Assembly: GCF_004769575.1 (NCBI RefSeq)
Contig: NZ_RQGA01000014.1
Span: 1 to 64,000, forward strand
Origin: Leptospira perdikensis
GTDB lineage: Bacteria; Spirochaetota; Leptospiria; Leptospirales; Leptospiraceae
Reading direction: 5' to 3'
DNA length: 64,000 nt
Shown here: positions 1 to 9,165 of the stretch, piece after piece
Position numbering within the stretch: position 1 is the first letter of the stretch
Layout: each line of letters begins with the position of its first letter
Notes under the pieces: generated by a model
The model's database searches: none
The model's input: only the letters and a program-made list of their open reading frames with translations
What the model was told of the DNA's origin: nothing
Translations under genes and position numbers: made by a program

Positions 1-555
1 GATTTAATCCATATTAAAGATATTATTCAAAGATTTGGAACAATTCCGATGCAGACTTATCCCTTTAGTTCTGTATATAAACATAAGATATATCAGAAAT
101 ATATAAAAGGTATGAAGGTATTGAAACCTTTGAACTTTATGCCTTATACAAAAAAGATAGCAACGGATTTATTGGAGAAAGAATACGGTTGGAAATCTTA
201 TGGACAAAAACATTTCGAGTCAAGATTTACCAGGTTTTATGAAGGATATTGGTTACCCACACGATTCAATTTTGATGTCAGAAGAAATCAGTTATCTAGT
301 TTAATTTTAACAAATCAAATGACGAGAGAGGAAGCCCTCGAAATATTAAGTAAGCCAGCTTATGATTCAGAGACCATTAAACAGGATTTTGAATTTATTG
401 CTTCTAAATTAGGAATTTCCGCTGATGAGTTGGATCATTATCATAAGATGGATTTGAAATTCTATTGGGATTATAAAAATGATCATAAGAGATTGAAGTT
501 TATCGAAAAAATGATTACTTTGTTAAACTTGGGCAGAAGAGGTGGTGCTTTTTAA
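1..555 (+). CDS. N-acetyl sugar amidotransferase (WbpG/PseA-like), C-terminal part
   Basis: The reading frame is open from base 1, so the gene starts outside the window and only about the last 184 residues are present; the ATG at 49 is internal. The sequence resembles the C-terminal half of WbpG-type amidotransferases of O-antigen loci, which turn an acetamido group of a nucleotide sugar into an acetamidino group using ammonia. The family identity rests on overall resemblance (Lys/Tyr/Trp-rich helices, end LGRRGGAF) and strongly on context: hisH-like and hisF-like genes follow after 17 bases and directly, the arrangement of wbpG-hisH2-hisF2. The ATP-binding N-terminus cannot be checked here. 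Confidence 0.75.
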   Translation, partial: DLIHIKDIIQRFGTIPMQTYPFSSVYKHKIYQKYIKGMKVLKPLNFMPYTKKIATDLLEKEYGWKSYGQKHFESRFTRFYEGYWLPTRFNFDVRRNQLSSLILTNQMTREEALEILSKPAYDSETIKQDFEFIASKLGISADELDHYHKMDLKFYWDYKNDHKRLKFIEKMITLLNLGRRGGAF

Positions 556-572
556 AAGCAGGACTAAATTTT

Positions 573-1190
573 ATGCTTACAATTATTGATTATGGATTAG
601 GGAATATACTTTCCTTCCAGAATGTTTACAAAAGAATCAATATAGAAACCAGGATTGCAAAATCCGTCGATGATTTAACGGATGCATCTAAATTAATTCT
701 TCCCGGGGTTGGTGCCTTTGATCACGCTATTGACTTATTAAATGAATCTGGTATGCGGAACAAGATAGAAGAGTTGGTTTTTGAAAGAAAAATTCCTATC
801 GTTGGAATTTGTGTGGGGATGCAAATTCTTGCAAACTCTAGCGAAGAAGGTGTGAAACCTGGATTAGGTTGGATACCAGGTCGGGTAAAGAAGTTTAATT
901 TTAATAAATTAGAAAAAAAATATCCGATGCCTCATATGGGTTGGAACGATGTTTTACCAAACGCAAATGGATTTCCACTGTTTCGTGGATTAGAGTCAGA
1001 CTCTCGTTTTTATTTTTTACATTCATATTATTTCGAATGTGAAGATTCAAATCATGAAATTTCAAGAACTGAATATGGGACTTCTTTTTCAAGTAGTGTG
1101 AATAGGGGTCATATCTTTGGCGTTCAGTTTCATCCAGAAAAAAGCCATCACTATGGCCAAATACTTTTAAAAAATTTTGCAGAGTTATAA
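573..1190 (+). CDS. hisH: HisH-type glutamine amidotransferase subunit of the O-antigen locus
   Basis: A 205-residue class I glutaminase that releases ammonia from glutamine. The catalytic triad is visible: nucleophile Cys80 in GICVGMQ, and His187 with Glu189 in QFHPEK. The oxyanion-strand motif PGVG is at 44-47. HisH normally pairs with HisF in histidine synthesis, but no other his gene is nearby and the neighbours are a sugar amidotransferase and an O-antigen locus. The likely role is therefore ammonia supply for acetamidino-sugar formation, as for P. aeruginosa HisH2. The stop codon is immediately followed by the ATG of the hisF-like gene. Confidence 0.9.
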   Translation: MLTIIDYGLGNILSFQNVYKRINIETRIAKSVDDLTDASKLILPGVGAFDHAIDLLNESGMRNKIEELVFERKIPIVGICVGMQILANSSEEGVKPGLGWIPGRVKKFNFNKLEKKYPMPHMGWNDVLPNANGFPLFRGLESDSRFYFLHSYYFECEDSNHEISRTEYGTSFSSSVNRGHIFGVQFHPEKSHHYGQILLKNFAEL

Positions 1191-1970
1191 ATGCTTCGAC
1201 CAAGAATTATTCCTTGTTTGTTGGTAAAAGATGGCGGGCTTGTGAAAACCCAAAAATTTTCCGAACCTAAATATGTGGGTGATCCCATAAATGCTGTAAA
1301 AATTTTTAACGAAAAAGAAGCCGATGAATTGATGGTAATCGATATTGATGCCACACGACTTCGTAAAGATCCTGATTTAAAGTTATTACAAAATCTCGCC
1401 AATGAGAGTCGTATGCCTTTATGTTATGGGGGCGGGGTAAAATCTGTAAAACAAGCAAAAGCAGTCGTTTCTATGGGAATTGAAAAAGTTGCTGTAAGTT
1501 CTATTGCAGTAGAGAACCCTAATATCATTTCTAATATTGCCGAAGAGATCGGAAGTCAAAGTATTGTCGCTGTACTCGATATAAAGAAAAAAACGTTAAG
1601 TTCTAATTATGATATTTGGACTCATAATGGAACCATAAATTCGAAGTTAGATCCTGTTGAGTTTTCCCAACGGCTTCAAAGTTTAGGTGTTGGCGAAATC
1701 ATTATTAATTCCATAGACAATGATGGGATGATGAAAGGTTTTGATTTTCCTATCTTTGAAAAAATTTATAGTCACCTAACGATTCCGATGACAATTATGG
1801 GGGGTGTCGGCAGTTTTTCTGATATAGAGCAAGCGATTCAAAAATTTGAGTATATCGGTGTCGGTGTAGGAAGTTTCTTTGTTTTTAAGGGAAAGTTTCG
1901 GGCGGTTTTGATCAACTATCCAACCATAGAAGAAAGAGACCAAGTGATATTGAAAAATCATCATAGATAA
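1191..1970 (+). CDS. hisF: HisF2-type cyclase-like partner of the sugar amidotransferase
   Basis: A 259-residue TIM-barrel protein of the HisF family. It has the phosphate-binding glycine motifs (YGGG at 79-82, GGVG near 203) and Asp130 in AVLD, plus the NSIDNDG loop. The first catalytic aspartate of true imidazole-glycerol-phosphate synthase, Asp11 in CLDVKDG, is Leu11 here (CLLVKDGG). The same substitution is known from O-antigen HisF2 proteins. This supports a role as an ammonia-channelling scaffold between HisH and the upstream amidotransferase rather than in histidine synthesis. It starts directly after the hisH stop. Confidence 0.88.
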   Translation: MLRPRIIPCLLVKDGGLVKTQKFSEPKYVGDPINAVKIFNEKEADELMVIDIDATRLRKDPDLKLLQNLANESRMPLCYGGGVKSVKQAKAVVSMGIEKVAVSSIAVENPNIISNIAEEIGSQSIVAVLDIKKKTLSSNYDIWTHNGTINSKLDPVEFSQRLQSLGVGEIIINSIDNDGMMKGFDFPIFEKIYSHLTIPMTIMGGVGSFSDIEQAIQKFEYIGVGVGSFFVFKGKFRAVLINYPTIEERDQVILKNHHR

Positions 1971-2004
1971 AAATGTAAATTTTAAATTGGAATTAATCAC
2001 AAAC

Positions 2005-3039
2005 ATGTTCAACAACGCAACATTACTCATCACTGGCGGAACCGGTTCTTTCGGGAAAGCAGTTCTTAACCGTTTTTTGCTCTCAGATATAAAGGAAATC
2101 CGAATTTTCAGCCGAGATGAGAAAAAACAGGATGACCTTCGAAAAAAATACAACGACCCAAAGATAAAATTCTTTTTAGGTGATGTTAGAGATATTCAAT
2201 CTTTGTATGGAGCTTTCCGGGATGTTGATTATATCTTTCATGCTGCCGCTCTGAAACAAGTTCCCTCTTGTGAGTTTTATCCGATGGAAGCGGTTAAAAC
2301 AAATGTAATCGGTACCGAAAATGTAATCCATGTCGCCGAACAGATGGGAGTTCGTAAGCTGATTTGTCTTAGTACAGATAAAGCGGTGTATCCCATTAAC
2401 GCAATGGGGATATCAAAAGCTTTGATGGAGAAGGTGATGGTCGCAAAAGCACGTACCTTAAGTGATAACAAATTAATGGTTTGTGGAACACGTTATGGTA
2501 ATGTGATGGCATCAAGAGGTTCAGTCATTCCGCTATTTGTGGATCAAATTTTTTCAAAGCGACCGATTTCCATCACGGATCCTAATATGACTCGTTTTAT
2601 GATGACTTTGGAGGATGCAGTCGAATTGGTTCTGTATGCATTTCAAAACGGAAGTAATGGAGATATTTTTGTTCAAAAGGCACCTGCTGCAACTATTGAA
2701 GTCTTAACTAAGGCAATTTTGGATCTGCTTAAAAAGAACGATCATGAGATCCAGGTAATTGGTACTCGTCATGGCGAAAAACTTTATGAAACTCTACTGA
2801 GTCGGGAAGAAATGGCTTCGGCTATTGATGAAGGGGATTATTTCCGAGTTCCTCCAGATCTTAGAGATTTAAATTACGGTAAGTTTGTCGATCAGGGTGA
2901 AAAGGAAATTAGTATATCGGAAGACTATAATTCCCACAATACGAAACGATTAAATGTTGAAGAAATGAAAACTCTACTTTTGAAATTAGATTTTATTAGA
3001 AATCTTGTAGATGGAAAACTATCGGAACCGTGGGATTAA
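2005..3039 (+). CDS. fnlA: UDP-GlcNAc 4,6-dehydratase/5-epimerase, FnlA/CapE/WbjB type
   Basis: A polysaccharide-type SDR of about 344 residues and the first enzyme of UDP-N-acetyl-L-fucosamine synthesis. The Rossmann motif TGGTGSFG is at 10-17. The catalytic position reads Met134-x3-Lys138 (MGISK) instead of the usual Tyr-x3-Lys, as in CapE/WbjB enzymes. The ATG at 2005 is chosen because the protein then starts just before the dinucleotide-binding strand; an in-frame TTG at 1987 would add six residues. Directly followed by fnlB and fnlC, so the three-step pathway is complete. Confidence 0.88.
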   Translation: MFNNATLLITGGTGSFGKAVLNRFLLSDIKEIRIFSRDEKKQDDLRKKYNDPKIKFFLGDVRDIQSLYGAFRDVDYIFHAAALKQVPSCEFYPMEAVKTNVIGTENVIHVAEQMGVRKLICLSTDKAVYPINAMGISKALMEKVMVAKARTLSDNKLMVCGTRYGNVMASRGSVIPLFVDQIFSKRPISITDPNMTRFMMTLEDAVELVLYAFQNGSNGDIFVQKAPAATIEVLTKAILDLLKKNDHEIQVIGTRHGEKLYETLLSREEMASAIDEGDYFRVPPDLRDLNYGKFVDQGEKEISISEDYNSHNTKRLNVEEMKTLLLKLDFIRNLVDGKLSEPWD

Positions 3040-3058
3040 AAACTAGGAAAACATTGCA

Positions 3059-4174
3059 TTGAAAGTTCTAATTACTGGTTCAGAAGGATTTATCGGGAAA
3101 AATCTTCATCTTTTTCTTGCAGAAAAGAAAGAGCTACAATTGTTTCTGAGTTCTCGAAACACTAGCGAGGTAGAACTAGATTCTTACTTACGTGAGGCTG
3201 AAGTAATTTTTCATTTAGCTGGTGTAAATCGTCCTAAGGCAGAAAAGGAATTTGAGGAAGGTAACACTAATTCAACAAAGCAGATTGTCGAAAAACTTAC
3301 TTCAATTAATAAAAATACTACAATTATATATGCTTCATCGGCTCAAGCTGGTATAGACAATCCGTACGGAAGATCGAAAAAACAAGCGGAAGAAATTTTG
3401 TGTGAATACCAAAAGAAAACAAACGCAAGGGTTTTGATTTACCGTTTTCCGAATGTATTTGGAAAATTCGCAAAGCCAAACTATAATTCAGTAGTAGCAA
3501 CTTTTTGTCATAATATTTCCAGGGCATTGCCAATTGAAATTCATGATCCCTCTAAAGTCCTAAACCTTGTTTTTATTGATGATATATTAAGTGAATTTTA
3601 TCAGCGCTTAGTTCATTCAACGGAAAGTCGCGAACTGTATCCTTCGATATCTCCTGAATATACCACAACACTCCAGGAATTGGCAGATACGCTTTATCGC
3701 TTTGAAAAAGTAAGAACATCACTTCATATATCATCCGTAGGAACCAACTTCCAGAGAGCTCTTTATTCTACATTTATTAGTTATATGCCCATTAACGAAT
3801 GCCAATATAACATACCTTCTTATGAAGATCCCAGAGGGCGTTTTGTTGAAATGTTGAAGACTGAATCTTCTGGGCAGTTTTCCTATTTTACTGCTCCGCC
3901 TGGTATAACACGTGGTCGGCATTATCATCATACAAAAACGGAAAAATTTCTGATCATACAAGGGAAGGCGTTATTTCGATTTCAACATTTAGTAACTAAG
4001 GAATATTACGAAGTTAAAGTAGAAGGTGAAAAACCAATGATAGTAGATACTATCCCTGGTTGGACTCATGATATCACAAATATCGGAGATAATGAACTTA
4101 TTGTAATGCTTTGGGCTAATGAAGTTTTTAATAGAGATTTACCAGATACTTTCGTCGCTGAAATAACAAAATGA
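3059..4174 (+). CDS. fnlB: NAD(P)-dependent reductase with C-terminal cupin, FnlB/CapF/WbjC type
   Basis: 371 residues in two domains. The N-terminal SDR half has GSEGFIGKN at 7-15 and the catalytic Tyr103-x3-Lys107 pair (YGRSK). The C-terminal part, from about 240, is a cupin with an H-x-H-H cluster (GRHYHHTKTEKF). This is the CapF architecture: the cupin epimerises at C3 and the SDR reduces C4 of the hexulose made by FnlA, giving UDP-L-TalNAc (the talo isomer). Translation starts at a TTG 19 bases after fnlA; the next gene overlaps by four bases (ATGA), so coupling is likely. Confidence 0.88.
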   Translation: MKVLITGSEGFIGKNLHLFLAEKKELQLFLSSRNTSEVELDSYLREAEVIFHLAGVNRPKAEKEFEEGNTNSTKQIVEKLTSINKNTTIIYASSAQAGIDNPYGRSKKQAEEILCEYQKKTNARVLIYRFPNVFGKFAKPNYNSVVATFCHNISRALPIEIHDPSKVLNLVFIDDILSEFYQRLVHSTESRELYPSISPEYTTTLQELADTLYRFEKVRTSLHISSVGTNFQRALYSTFISYMPINECQYNIPSYEDPRGRFVEMLKTESSGQFSYFTAPPGITRGRHYHHTKTEKFLIIQGKALFRFQHLVTKEYYEVKVEGEKPMIVDTIPGWTHDITNIGDNELIVMLWANEVFNRDLPDTFVAEITK

Positions 4175-5301
4175 ACAAGTTAAAAGTTTTTACGATTATT
4201 GGAACAAGGCCGGAGATAATTAGACTTTCTCGAGTGCTAAACGCATTAGACAAAGCATGTGACCATAAAATCATTCATACCGGGCAAAATTATGATTTTG
4301 AACTTAATGAAATTTTTTTTCAAGACTTAGGAATTAGAAAACCTGATTATTTTCTAGAAGCAGCTGGTGGTAATGGTGCTGAGACTATCGGAAATATAAT
4401 CATTCGATTCGATGAGTTGTTATCAAATGATGTCCCTGATGCAATACTAGTGCTAGGTGATACGAATAGTTGTCTTTCTGTAATTCCTGCGAAGAGGCGT
4501 AAAATTCCAATTTTTCATATGGAAGCAGGAAACAGGTGTTTTGACTTGCGAGTACCTGAAGAGATAAATCGGCGAATTGTTGATCATACAGCTGATATAA
4601 ATCTTACTTATAGTTCCATTGCTAGAGAGTATTTGTTACGCGAAGGTTTGCCTCCAGATCAGGTGATTAAAACTGGTAGTCCAATGTTTGAAGTTTTGAA
4701 TCACTATATGTCTGGTATTCAGTCATCTAAGATATTGGATCAACTTAATTTAAAGAGCAAAGAATATTTTTTAGTATCTGCTCATAGGGAAGAAAACATT
4801 GATTCTGATCAAAACTTTAATTCGTTAGTAGATACTCTGAATACAATTTCCGAGAAATACAATTTTCCAGTGATTGTATCAACTCATCCAAGAACTCAAA
4901 AAAAGATAGATCGTTTAAATATAAATTTTCATAAAAATGTAAAACTTTTAAAACCACTCGGTTTTATGGATTATAACAAACTGCAAATAGAGTCAAAAGC
5001 AGTTCTTTCTGATAGTGGAACCATTACGGAAGAATCTTCTATACTTAAATTTTCTGCATTAAATATCCGGGAAGCTCATGAGAGACCAGAGGGAATGGAA
5101 GAAGCTGCAGTAATGATGGTTGGTTTAAACAAGGAACGCATTCTACAAGCACTTGAATTGTTAGATGATACGGGAGTTAATTATTTCGATAATTCTAGAG
5201 TCGTTAGTGATTATTCTATGCCGAATGTATCAACTAAAGTTGTGAGAATTATTTACAGTTATACAGATTATGTGAATCGGATCGTTTGGAAAAAGTATTA
5301 A
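4171..5301 (+). CDS. fnlC: UDP-GlcNAc 2-epimerase-fold enzyme, FnlC/CapG/WbjD type
   Basis: 376 residues with the signatures of the non-hydrolysing UDP-N-acetylglucosamine 2-epimerase family: IGTRPE at the N-terminus, GDTNS, HMEAGNRC with VPEEINRR, SAHREEN and DSGTITEESS. In this operon the expected reaction is C2 epimerisation of UDP-L-TalNAc to UDP-L-FucNAc, the last of the three Fnl steps. A ManNAc-forming WecB role is less likely because the gene overlaps fnlB by four bases and no ManNAc dehydrogenase follows. Confidence 0.88.
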   Translation: MNKLKVFTIIGTRPEIIRLSRVLNALDKACDHKIIHTGQNYDFELNEIFFQDLGIRKPDYFLEAAGGNGAETIGNIIIRFDELLSNDVPDAILVLGDTNSCLSVIPAKRRKIPIFHMEAGNRCFDLRVPEEINRRIVDHTADINLTYSSIAREYLLREGLPPDQVIKTGSPMFEVLNHYMSGIQSSKILDQLNLKSKEYFLVSAHREENIDSDQNFNSLVDTLNTISEKYNFPVIVSTHPRTQKKIDRLNINFHKNVKLLKPLGFMDYNKLQIESKAVLSDSGTITEESSILKFSALNIREAHERPEGMEEAAVMMVGLNKERILQALELLDDTGVNYFDNSRVVSDYSMPNVSTKVVRIIYSYTDYVNRIVWKKY

Positions 5302-5323
5302 GATCGGTTCTGAAATAAACTGA

Positions 5324-6538
5324 ATGAAAGTTTTGATTATAGTTGATGATTATTTGCCAAAGAGCATCAAAGTCGCAGGAAAAATGATGCATGAACTTTC
5401 TTTAGAGTTCTTACATTTGGGAAATGTAGTCACAGTTGTTACTCCGGATCCTGACCAAACAGAATCAGTTACTTTTAGTGATCTTGAAGGCATTCAAGTC
5501 ATTCGATTTCGTTCAGGAAAAATAAAGAATGTTTCCAAACCTATTCGACTTTTTAATGAAATTTTATTATCTTTTCGCGCACTCCGGGCTTTATCTCCTT
5601 GGTTAAAAAAAAATCCACACGATTTAATTGTATTTTATTCACCAACAATATTTTGGTCGGGTTTAGTCCGTTATCTAAAAGCCATTTGGAATTCTCATTC
5701 CTATCTGATCCTTCGGGATTTCTTTCCACAGTGGGTTATCGATAATGGAATTATTGGTAACCATTCAATACTGGCTTATTTGTTCCGATTTTTTGAGAGA
5801 CGGCTTTATCGAATAGCTGATTGTATTGGAATCCAATCACCAGCGAATTTGAAATGGTTTAAGGAAACTTACGAAAGCAGTTTAAATACACAGCTATTAT
5901 ACAACTGGGCATCTCCTTTAGAAAAAAATAAAAATCAATTTTCAATTAACATCAGGGAAAAATACAATCTTCAGAATAAAATTATTTTTTTCTACGGAGG
6001 TAACATTGGTCAGGCCCAAGACATGAAGAACCTTCTTATTTTAGCGGAACGTATGTTGGTTTTTCCTAATGTTTGTTTTTTATTTCTTGGTGCAGGTGAT
6101 GAATTCGAATTGGTTAAAGATACAATTTCTACAAAAAACTTAAGTAATTCTCTATTGTTTGGATCCGTTTCCCAAAGTGAATTTACATCTATCTTAAGCC
6201 AAGTTGATGTAGGTTTATTCACCTTACACCCTCGGCACAAAACACATAACTTTCCAGGTAAAATCTTGGGGTATATGCAGGTTGGAATTCCAATTTTAGG
6301 GGCCGTCAATTTAGGAAACGATTTGAAAAACGTGCTCGAAGCTGAGAATGCTGGATTGGTTTGCGTAGCAGGTGATCATGATAATTTATTTAAAAATGCA
6401 CAGACCATGTTAGATCCAGAAACTCGAACTAAAATGGGAGAAAACGCTAAAAAGTTGTTGGAATCTACTTTTTCAGTAGCAACAACGGTTCATAAAATTC
6501 TTTCCACAACTAAAAATGAAAGCGGTGATAAAAACTAA
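5324..6538 (+). CDS. wbuB: GT4-type glycosyltransferase, WbuB-like (L-FucNAc transferase)
   Basis: 404 residues, GT-B fold, family GT4. The N-terminal Rossmann strand (KVLIIVDDYLPKS) is followed by a hydrophobic acceptor-side region with the WbuB-like DFFPQW and NGII motifs. The C-terminal donor domain has YGGNIGQAQ, a GAGDE loop and the HNFPGKILGYMQVGIPIL segment holding the usual sugar-nucleotide-binding residues. WbuB-type enzymes follow fnlABC in other O-antigen clusters and add L-FucNAc to the lipid-linked sugar. Donor specificity is inferred from context only. Confidence 0.82.
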   Translation: MKVLIIVDDYLPKSIKVAGKMMHELSLEFLHLGNVVTVVTPDPDQTESVTFSDLEGIQVIRFRSGKIKNVSKPIRLFNEILLSFRALRALSPWLKKNPHDLIVFYSPTIFWSGLVRYLKAIWNSHSYLILRDFFPQWVIDNGIIGNHSILAYLFRFFERRLYRIADCIGIQSPANLKWFKETYESSLNTQLLYNWASPLEKNKNQFSINIREKYNLQNKIIFFYGGNIGQAQDMKNLLILAERMLVFPNVCFLFLGAGDEFELVKDTISTKNLSNSLLFGSVSQSEFTSILSQVDVGLFTLHPRHKTHNFPGKILGYMQVGIPILGAVNLGNDLKNVLEAENAGLVCVAGDHDNLFKNAQTMLDPETRTKMGENAKKLLESTFSVATTVHKILSTTKNESGDKN

Positions 6539-6540
6539 CA

Positions 6541-7812
6541 ATGACTGAATACACTAGACGGCATTCTAGATGGTTTGAACAAATTCTCCTTAGTTATTTG
6601 TTCCAATTTTTTACAGGTGGAATTTTACTGATTGCCGTGACTGCCTTTCCTATTTGGGGATTTCAGTTTTGGAAATCGAATGATCCAAATCTAAATACTT
6701 CTTTAGTGTCTACTTTGACTGCTTTTTTCATTTCAACATTTTCTTTGAGGAAAATTTTTCGCCTGCCAGGATCAGAAACAGTTTCTTATGTAATTCCAGT
6801 GGCAACTCTCTGTTTTATAATTCCTATCCTTTATATACTTTTTGCGCGATTAACATATTCGATACAGATTATGTTAATCGGATATATTGTAACATTGGCT
6901 TGGTGTTATCTTGGTTTTTTTCTTGGTAGAAGGTATCGAATGGTTCGATACGCACTATTACCATTTGGTGAGGCAAGAGATTTTGGAACCGCGCACGGCG
7001 CTCTTTTTGAGGTATTGAAACTTCCGAGCCTCGAAAACCAACGTTTCAATGCAATCGTAGCAGATTTTTCTTCAAAGGAAATGCCTCCTGAATGGGAGAA
7101 ATTTTTGGCAAGATGTACACTTTCGCGAATCCCTGTGTATTCAACAAAAAAAATTAAAGAGGCACTGACCGGGAAAGTTCAGATTAATCATTTATCTGAA
7201 AACGAATTCGGTAGTCTACTACCATCAAGTTTCTATGAGTTTGTAAAAAGACTGATAGATGTTTTTGCTGCGCTTGTAGTGATTCCATTCTTATTACCAT
7301 TTATGATTTTGATCGCTTTTTTGATTAGAATTGAATCACCAGGGTCCGCTTTATTCATTCAGACAAGAATGGGGTTTCGGGGAAAAACTTTTAAGATGTT
7401 GAAATTTCGAACGATGTTTCAAGATAAAAAAGGTGGCGGATTTACTGGAGCAGAAGACGATCCGCGGATTACAAAAATTGGACGTTTTCTTCGTAAATAC
7501 AGAGTTGATGAATTACCACAAATTATTAATGTTCTTTTAGGACATATGAGTTTCATTGGGCCGCGTCCTGAATCCTTCGACTTGTCGCAATGGTATGAAA
7601 ATGATGTTCCATTTTTTGCTTACAGGCATGTTGTAAGGCCAGGAATTAGTGGATGGGCACAAGTAAACCAAGGTTATGCTGCAGAAGTTGATGGAATGAA
7701 AGTAAAATTAGAATATGATTTTTATTATATAAAGAATTTTTCATTTTGGTTGGATTTACTGATTACCTTTAAAACTGTTAAAACAATATTAACCGGCTTT
7801 GGTGCTAGGTAA
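6541..7812 (+). CDS. Polyprenyl-phosphate sugar-1-phosphate transferase (initiating enzyme)
   Basis: 423 residues, an initiating glycosyl-phosphotransferase that loads the first sugar phosphate onto undecaprenyl phosphate. The first 125 residues hold about four hydrophobic segments. The C-terminal 200 residues are the bacterial sugar transferase domain: a membrane hairpin after KRLIDVFAA, then IQTRMGFRG, FKMLKFRTM, the catalytic-type KYRVDELPQIINV, FIGPRPE and RPGISGWAQVNQGY. The long multi-span N-terminus is the WbaP type rather than the minimal PglC type. It starts two bases after the preceding glycosyltransferase. The sugar is not predictable from sequence; a HexNAc would fit the FucNAc neighbours. 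Confidence 0.88.
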   Translation: MTEYTRRHSRWFEQILLSYLFQFFTGGILLIAVTAFPIWGFQFWKSNDPNLNTSLVSTLTAFFISTFSLRKIFRLPGSETVSYVIPVATLCFIIPILYILFARLTYSIQIMLIGYIVTLAWCYLGFFLGRRYRMVRYALLPFGEARDFGTAHGALFEVLKLPSLENQRFNAIVADFSSKEMPPEWEKFLARCTLSRIPVYSTKKIKEALTGKVQINHLSENEFGSLLPSSFYEFVKRLIDVFAALVVIPFLLPFMILIAFLIRIESPGSALFIQTRMGFRGKTFKMLKFRTMFQDKKGGGFTGAEDDPRITKIGRFLRKYRVDELPQIINVLLGHMSFIGPRPESFDLSQWYENDVPFFAYRHVVRPGISGWAQVNQGYAAEVDGMKVKLEYDFYYIKNFSFWLDLLITFKTVKTILTGFGAR

Positions 7813-7822
7813 ACTTTTCGTG

Positions 7823-9163
7823 ATGAAGATAAATGAGTTCTTTTCAATAAATTCAAATTTTCTGCATTTGTTTTTTGTTTTTTTTACTTCGTTCATTGTT
7901 CGTATTCTTTGGATCATAAATGTAGAATCATATCCTACAATGGATGGGTATGCATATTATTTGAATGCAGTGAAATTTGTGGAAACAGGAACCATTGACT
8001 ATTATTGGCCAATGGGATATTCTCTTCTACTTTCAGTGCCCATAAAAATGGGCTTCGGTAATTTGTTTTATTTGAAGCTCATGAACGTTGCCATGTCATC
8101 AGGAACGGTTGTTTTTTGTTATTTGATTTCAATACGTTTTATTTTTAATAAAAAATTGCGGTTGGTTTCTGTTTTCTTTTTAATCTTTTATCCTGAATTT
8201 ATCTTTTATAACTCCCTATTGTGGAATGAGACTGCCTTTATTTTCTTTTTATCACTTTTAGTTTATCTGTATTTAGAGCAAAAATATTTTTATTCTTCGG
8301 TTGTGTTTGCTTTATCATTATTTATTAAACCTGTTTTAATATTTTTTCCCTTGGTTTTAATTATTTTTGATAAAAGTGGCAGAAATAAGGTGAAATTGTT
8401 TTTTACATTATATGCCGCTGTTATTGTAATTCATTTGCCCTGGTCTTTTTATTTATATACTAAAACCAATCATCTTCATTTAGTTTCCTCAAATGGATCC
8501 ACTAATCTATTTATAGGAAATAATAAATTTGCGACGGGTCATTATGACGAAGAGGGCTTGAAAAATTTGACCCAATTCCCATCGCAAGATTTAACTAAAA
8601 ATGTTTTGGATTTTTGGTTCAATCAGTATCAAGATATTCCTCTTTTGGTAAGTAAAAAAATTGCATATTTAATATTTCCGATGCCAAGCCCTTGGGTTCC
8701 CTCTGTTGGAATTGGCACAAATCTTAACAGTGCTTTGCCTCGATACATTGAAAAAAAGGAGTTAGCTAAACTTCTTGTTATCTATCCTAATGATTCTATT
8801 CTATTTAACGAAAACTATGAAATGAATACAGTCCTAGGGGTTTATCAACTAAGGAAGGGAACAGATGATTTTACAAAATCGACTATTGCTGATAAACTTC
8901 TTTATGCAGGTATGTTCCAGTATGATTTGTCTACTGGTTTTGAAATTTTTTCTAATTTTTCATTTTGGCTTAACATTTTTTTAATTGCAGCTTTTCTGAT
9001 TCGCATTGTCCTTTTTGGATTAAAAAGAAATTTGATATTTTTTATTCCATTATACTTTATTCTGTTTTATTCTATCTTTTTTGGAGATTTCCGATTTTTC
9101 CTTCCTGCTATGCCTTTTGTAATTATTGGAAATTTTGTCTCTAGACGTACCTTCCAAATTTAA
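7823..9163 (+). CDS. GT-C type membrane glycosyltransferase (ArnT/PMT-like)
   Basis: About 446 residues, strongly hydrophobic, with around ten membrane segments. The first periplasmic-type loop carries an acidic residue (YPTMDGYAYY) and is followed by WPMGYSLLL, the layout of PMT_2/GT83-like enzymes that take sugars from polyprenyl-phosphate carriers. A long hydrophilic loop after the middle segments (SSNGSTNLFIGNNK onward) is also typical. The ATG at 7823 is preferred; an in-frame TTG at 7799 would overlap the previous gene by 14 bases. Donor and acceptor unknown. Confidence 0.6.
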   Translation: MKINEFFSINSNFLHLFFVFFTSFIVRILWIINVESYPTMDGYAYYLNAVKFVETGTIDYYWPMGYSLLLSVPIKMGFGNLFYLKLMNVAMSSGTVVFCYLISIRFIFNKKLRLVSVFFLIFYPEFIFYNSLLWNETAFIFFLSLLVYLYLEQKYFYSSVVFALSLFIKPVLIFFPLVLIIFDKSGRNKVKLFFTLYAAVIVIHLPWSFYLYTKTNHLHLVSSNGSTNLFIGNNKFATGHYDEEGLKNLTQFPSQDLTKNVLDFWFNQYQDIPLLVSKKIAYLIFPMPSPWVPSVGIGTNLNSALPRYIEKKELAKLLVIYPNDSILFNENYEMNTVLGVYQLRKGTDDFTKSTIADKLLYAGMFQYDLSTGFEIFSNFSFWLNIFLIAAFLIRIVLFGLKRNLIFFIPLYFILFYSIFFGDFRFFLPAMPFVIIGNFVSRRTFQI

Positions 9164-9165
9164 AT

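Noticed and set aside
573..1970. hisH and hisF as histidine biosynthesis genes
   Set aside because: HisF lacks Asp11, no other his genes are present, and the neighbours are O-antigen genes.
4171..5301. WecB-type ManNAc epimerase
   Set aside because: The complete fnlAB context points to the FnlC reaction on UDP-L-TalNAc.
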